Assembly (NCBI GenBank): GCA_016283575.1
Contig: JAEEND010000011.1
Location: 1 to 64,000 of the forward strand
DNA from: Lachnospiraceae bacterium
Lineage (GTDB): Bacteria > Bacillota > Clostridia > Lachnospirales > Lachnospiraceae
Reading direction: 5' to 3'
DNA: 64,000 nucleotides
Within the stretch, counting starts at the first letter, position 1. Every line of letters starts with the position of its first letter. The translations under genes were made by a program, and so were the position numbers. The notes under the pieces are model-generated. The model was not told the DNA's origin. It did not search any database and saw only the letters and a list, made by a program, of their open reading frames with translations. Below, one piece after another: positions 61,553 through 64,000 of this stretch.

Positions 61553-62035
61553 ATGAGAGAAAAAATATTAAATGTTATCGAGAAGAATTCCCGCATTGAC
61601 ATTAAGGAACTTGCTGTGATCTTAGGTTACAGCGAGATAGATGTTGCCAATGAATTAAAAGCAATGGAAGAAGAGGGTATTATCTGCGGATATCACACCC
61701 TTATCGACTGGGACAAGACTTCCATCGAAAAAGTAAGCGCGTTGATCGAGGTTAAGGTTACACCTCAGAGAGGACAGGGCTTTGACAATATCGCCGAGCG
61801 CATTTACAAATATCCCGAAGTTAATGCAGTATATTTAATTTCAGGCGGATTCGACCTTCTTGTTTCTTTGGAAGGAAAGACATTAAAGGAAGTGTCACTC
61901 TTTGTATCCGATAAGCTTTCAACTCTTGAAACGGTTATCAGCACTTCCACACATTTCGTACTTAAAAAATATAAGGACCATGGAACGATCATCGGTCAGA
62001 AAGCTGTTGATGAAAGGGAGACTATTACATTATGA
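61553..62035 (+). CDS. Lrp/AsnC-family transcriptional regulator
   Basis: A 160-residue regulator with an N-terminal winged helix (residues about 1-50, IDIKELAVILGYSEIDVANELK) and a C-terminal RAM ligand-binding domain (about 65-140, VYLISGGFDLLVSLEG). I chose ATG 61553, seven bases after AGGAG, rather than ATG 61547, which lies against the site. It overlaps the aminotransferase start by ATGA, so it most likely controls that gene in response to an amino acid. Confidence 0.9.
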   Translation: MREKILNVIEKNSRIDIKELAVILGYSEIDVANELKAMEEEGIICGYHTLIDWDKTSIEKVSALIEVKVTPQRGQGFDNIAERIYKYPEVNAVYLISGGFDLLVSLEGKTLKEVSLFVSDKLSTLETVISTSTHFVLKKYKDHGTIIGQKAVDERETITL

Positions 62036-63207
62036 GAATACCGTTGTCGGAAGAAGTCGTAAAGCTTAAGCCCTCGGGTATTCGTAAGTTTTTCGACATT
62101 GTTCATGAAATGAAAGATGCCATATCTTTAGGTGTTGGCGAACCTGATTTCGATACACCCTGGCATATAAGAGATGAGGGTATTTATTCCCTCGAAAAAG
62201 GTAAGACCATTTATACTTCCAATTCCGGTCTTATGCAGTTAAGAGAAGAGATTGCCAAGTACCTTGAAAGAAAATATAACGTATCCTACGATCCCGCTTC
62301 GGAAATGCTTATTACCGTAGGCGGTTCGGAGGGTATCGACGTGGGTCTCCGCGCGATGCTGAATCCCGGGGATGAAGTACTTATTCCCCAGCCTTCATAT
62401 GTATCTTATGAGCCCTGCACCGTTATCGCAGGCGGCAAACCCGTAATAATCGAGCTTAAAGCAGAAAATGAGTTCAGATTAACGGAAAAAGAATTAAGAG
62501 ATGCCATTACCGATAAGACAAGAGTGCTTATTTTACCTTTCCCCAATAACCCTACAGGTGCCATCATGGAGGAAAGCGACCTTGTGGCTATTGCCAAGGT
62601 TTGTGTGGAAAAAGATATTTTTGTAATGTCCGATGAAATATATGCTGAACTTACCTACAAGGGAAAGCATGTGTCCATCGCATCCCTTCCCGGCATGAAG
62701 GAACGTACCATTCTTATTAACGGTTTTTCAAAGGCATATGCCATGACCGGATGGAGACTTGGTTACGCATGCGGCCCCAAGGAAATAATCACACAGATGA
62801 CAAAGATTCATCAGTACTGCATCATGTGTGCTCCTACAACAAGCCAGTATGCAGCTATTGAAGCTATCAAGAACGGTGATGATGATATTGTAAGAATGCG
62901 TGAAGCTTACAACCAGAGACGCCGCTTCCTGCTTGATGCTTTTAAGAAAATGGGACTTGATTGCTTTGAACCCTTCGGAGCGTTTTATGTATTCCCCTGC
63001 ATCAAGGAATTCGGTATGACCAGCGAAGAATTCGCTACAAGATTCCTGGAAGAAGAAAAGGTTGCTGCAGTTCCCGGAACAGCTTTTGGTGAATGCGGAG
63101 AAGGCTTCCTTAGAATCTCCTATGCTTATTCTCTGGAGCACTTGAAGATTGCCATGGAAAGAATGGCTCATTTTGTTGATAAGTTACGTAAGGAGCAGGG
63201 ACGATAA
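62032..63207 (+). CDS. pyridoxal phosphate-dependent aminotransferase (class I/II)
   Basis: A 391-residue fold-type I aminotransferase. It has VGEPDFDTPWHIRD, the substrate/PLP stretch PNNPTGAIM, MSDEIYAEL with the PLP aspartate, the Schiff-base lysine in INGFSKAYAMTGWRLG, and the arginine in FLRISYA. It looks like the aspartate/aromatic (PatA-like) group; substrate not resolved. Coupled to the Lrp regulator in front and to trmL behind (TAATG). Confidence 0.92.
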   Translation: MRIPLSEEVVKLKPSGIRKFFDIVHEMKDAISLGVGEPDFDTPWHIRDEGIYSLEKGKTIYTSNSGLMQLREEIAKYLERKYNVSYDPASEMLITVGGSEGIDVGLRAMLNPGDEVLIPQPSYVSYEPCTVIAGGKPVIIELKAENEFRLTEKELRDAITDKTRVLILPFPNNPTGAIMEESDLVAIAKVCVEKDIFVMSDEIYAELTYKGKHVSIASLPGMKERTILINGFSKAYAMTGWRLGYACGPKEIITQMTKIHQYCIMCAPTTSQYAAIEAIKNGDDDIVRMREAYNQRRRFLLDAFKKMGLDCFEPFGAFYVFPCIKEFGMTSEEFATRFLEEEKVAAVPGTAFGECGEGFLRISYAYSLEHLKIAMERMAHFVDKLRKEQGR

Positions 63208-63698
63208 TGCATATTGTACTGCATGAACCTGAAATTCCCGCAAATACCGGCAACATAGGTCGTACCTGTGTTGCCACTAATACTACTCTTCACTTGATCG
63301 AGCCTTTAGGTTTTCGCCTTGATGAAAAGGCCATTAAGCGTGCGGGGATGGACTACTGGCAGGATCTTGATGTCAGGACATATATTAATTATAAGGATTT
63401 CTTAGATAAGAATCCCGATGCCAAGATCTGGTATGCGACCACCAAGTGTGAAAAGTGCTATTCAGATGTTTCTTTTTCGGAAGAGGACTTCATAATGTTC
63501 GGAAAAGAATCTGCCGGAATACCTGAAGAAATACTGGTGGATAATCCCGACAGATGCATCAGGATTCCCATGAGCGAGGGCATCAGAAGCCTTAATCTGT
63601 CTAATTCCGTAGCCATTGTATTGTATGAAGCTTTGAGGCAGAATTCATTCCCCGGGCTTAGTGAAAAGGGTCAGCTCCACAGGCTTAACTGGAGATAA
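63207..63698 (+). CDS. trmL: tRNA (cytidine(34)-2'-O)-methyltransferase
   Basis: A 163-residue SPOUT methyltransferase that methylates the wobble base of leucine tRNAs. It has the N-terminal PEIPANTGNIGRTCVAT, the knot motifs FGKESAGIPEEI (residues about 98-109) and RIPMSEGIRSLNLSNSVAIVLYE. Start shares one base with the aminotransferase stop. Confidence 0.92.
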   Translation: MHIVLHEPEIPANTGNIGRTCVATNTTLHLIEPLGFRLDEKAIKRAGMDYWQDLDVRTYINYKDFLDKNPDAKIWYATTKCEKCYSDVSFSEEDFIMFGKESAGIPEEILVDNPDRCIRIPMSEGIRSLNLSNSVAIVLYEALRQNSFPGLSEKGQLHRLNWR

Positions 63699-63763
63699 TA
63701 AATATTACAATAGGTTAATGATCCTACTGTATTATAGGCTTACTAAAAGATAGGGGTGAGCAT

Positions 63764-64000
63764 ATGAACAGGCAGGATTTTGAGATCAAGGCTATCGTAG
63801 CCGGACTGACACAAAAAGATATACTGGATTTTACCAGTGCGTTTCGTGCCATATCTGGTAACAGCATTGAAAGCCCCATTGTGGATAAGGAGTATCTTCA
63901 AAAAGAAGGCCCGGGAATTGCGATCGCGGTCCGGGCAATATTAGATAAGTCGAGCTCCAAAGAATCCATAGCAAAGATGATAGATTTCTTTGAGTCGTTA
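63764..64000 (+). CDS. unknown protein, 5' part of gene (cut by window end)
   Basis: An open frame of 79 codons runs from ATG 63764 to the window edge, behind a GGGGTGAG ribosome site. It reads MNRQDFEIKAIVAGLTQKDI ... with a helical, charged composition, no signal peptide and no recognised domain so far. A TATTAT box near 63730 could serve as its -10. Confidence 0.6.
   Translation, partial: MNRQDFEIKAIVAGLTQKDILDFTSAFRAISGNSIESPIVDKEYLQKEGPGIAIAVRAILDKSSSKESIAKMIDFFESL

Overview
The window looks like a chromosomal segment of an anaerobic low-to-moderate GC Bacillota, most likely a Lachnospiraceae-type clostridium (Butyrivibrio/Roseburia-like; genus not resolved). The reasons are the strong AGGAGG-type ribosome binding sites, the divIC-tilS-hpt-ftsH order, class II GalT, an anaerobic sulfatase-maturing radical SAM enzyme, and acetate kinase. 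I see no phage, insertion sequence, transposase or CRISPR array.

Layout. 1-640: 3' end of a 23S rRNA followed directly by tRNA-Asp, Val, Tyr, fMet and Phe, with no 5S rRNA between. 750-4438: operon of sulfatase-maturing enzyme, sulfatase and a two-gene ChrA-type transporter. 4526-15026: pgi, a flavoprotein, a potassium channel, an anchored metallo-beta-lactamase-fold protein, two unknown membrane proteins, malic enzyme and a MutS-like ATPase. 15132-25123: a GNAT enzyme facing an XpaC-TelA-small membrane protein operon. This is followed by an unusual transporter cluster: two sugar-type ABC permeases, a membrane-fusion adaptor, a MacB-like extracellular-domain protein and a two-part solute-binding lipoprotein, with no ATPase gene. 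25277-30728: hydroxyacid dehydrogenase, then mtnN, tldD, a TldE-like gene, luxS and xpt, which joins S-adenosylhomocysteine recycling with purine salvage. 30855-39242: two-component system, pseudouridine synthase, proS, ackA, cca and a PEGA lipoprotein. 39424-45871: the conserved hup-rqcP-divIC-tilS-hpt-ftsH block. A glucosyltransferase-like membrane protein sits where spore formers carry yabP/yabQ, suggesting loss of sporulation genes at this locus.

45872-50640: a structured 300-base intergenic stretch that may hold a small RNA, then a GH13 enzyme, an ABC-F ATPase and tRNA-Gly. Behind the tRNA lies a dense GC-rich array of hairpins that includes extra direct and inverted copies of the tRNA 3' end. 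50654-52383: four small leftward genes. 52547-58414: a hybrid histidine kinase without an input domain, an AraC-type regulator, then galK-galT behind a promoter flanked by a perfect 11-base inverted repeat. 58392-64000: leftward exonuclease, endonuclease III and a membrane protein. Diverging from these are a 34-residue membrane peptide, a PurM-fold protein, an Lrp regulator, an aminotransferase and TrmL, and the window ends inside an unknown gene.

The features most worth attention are the ATPase-less hybrid transporter, the hairpin array behind tRNA-Gly, the sulfatase/ChrA operon and the structured region after ftsH. All functional statements come from reading motifs and gene order; no database search or computation was run.
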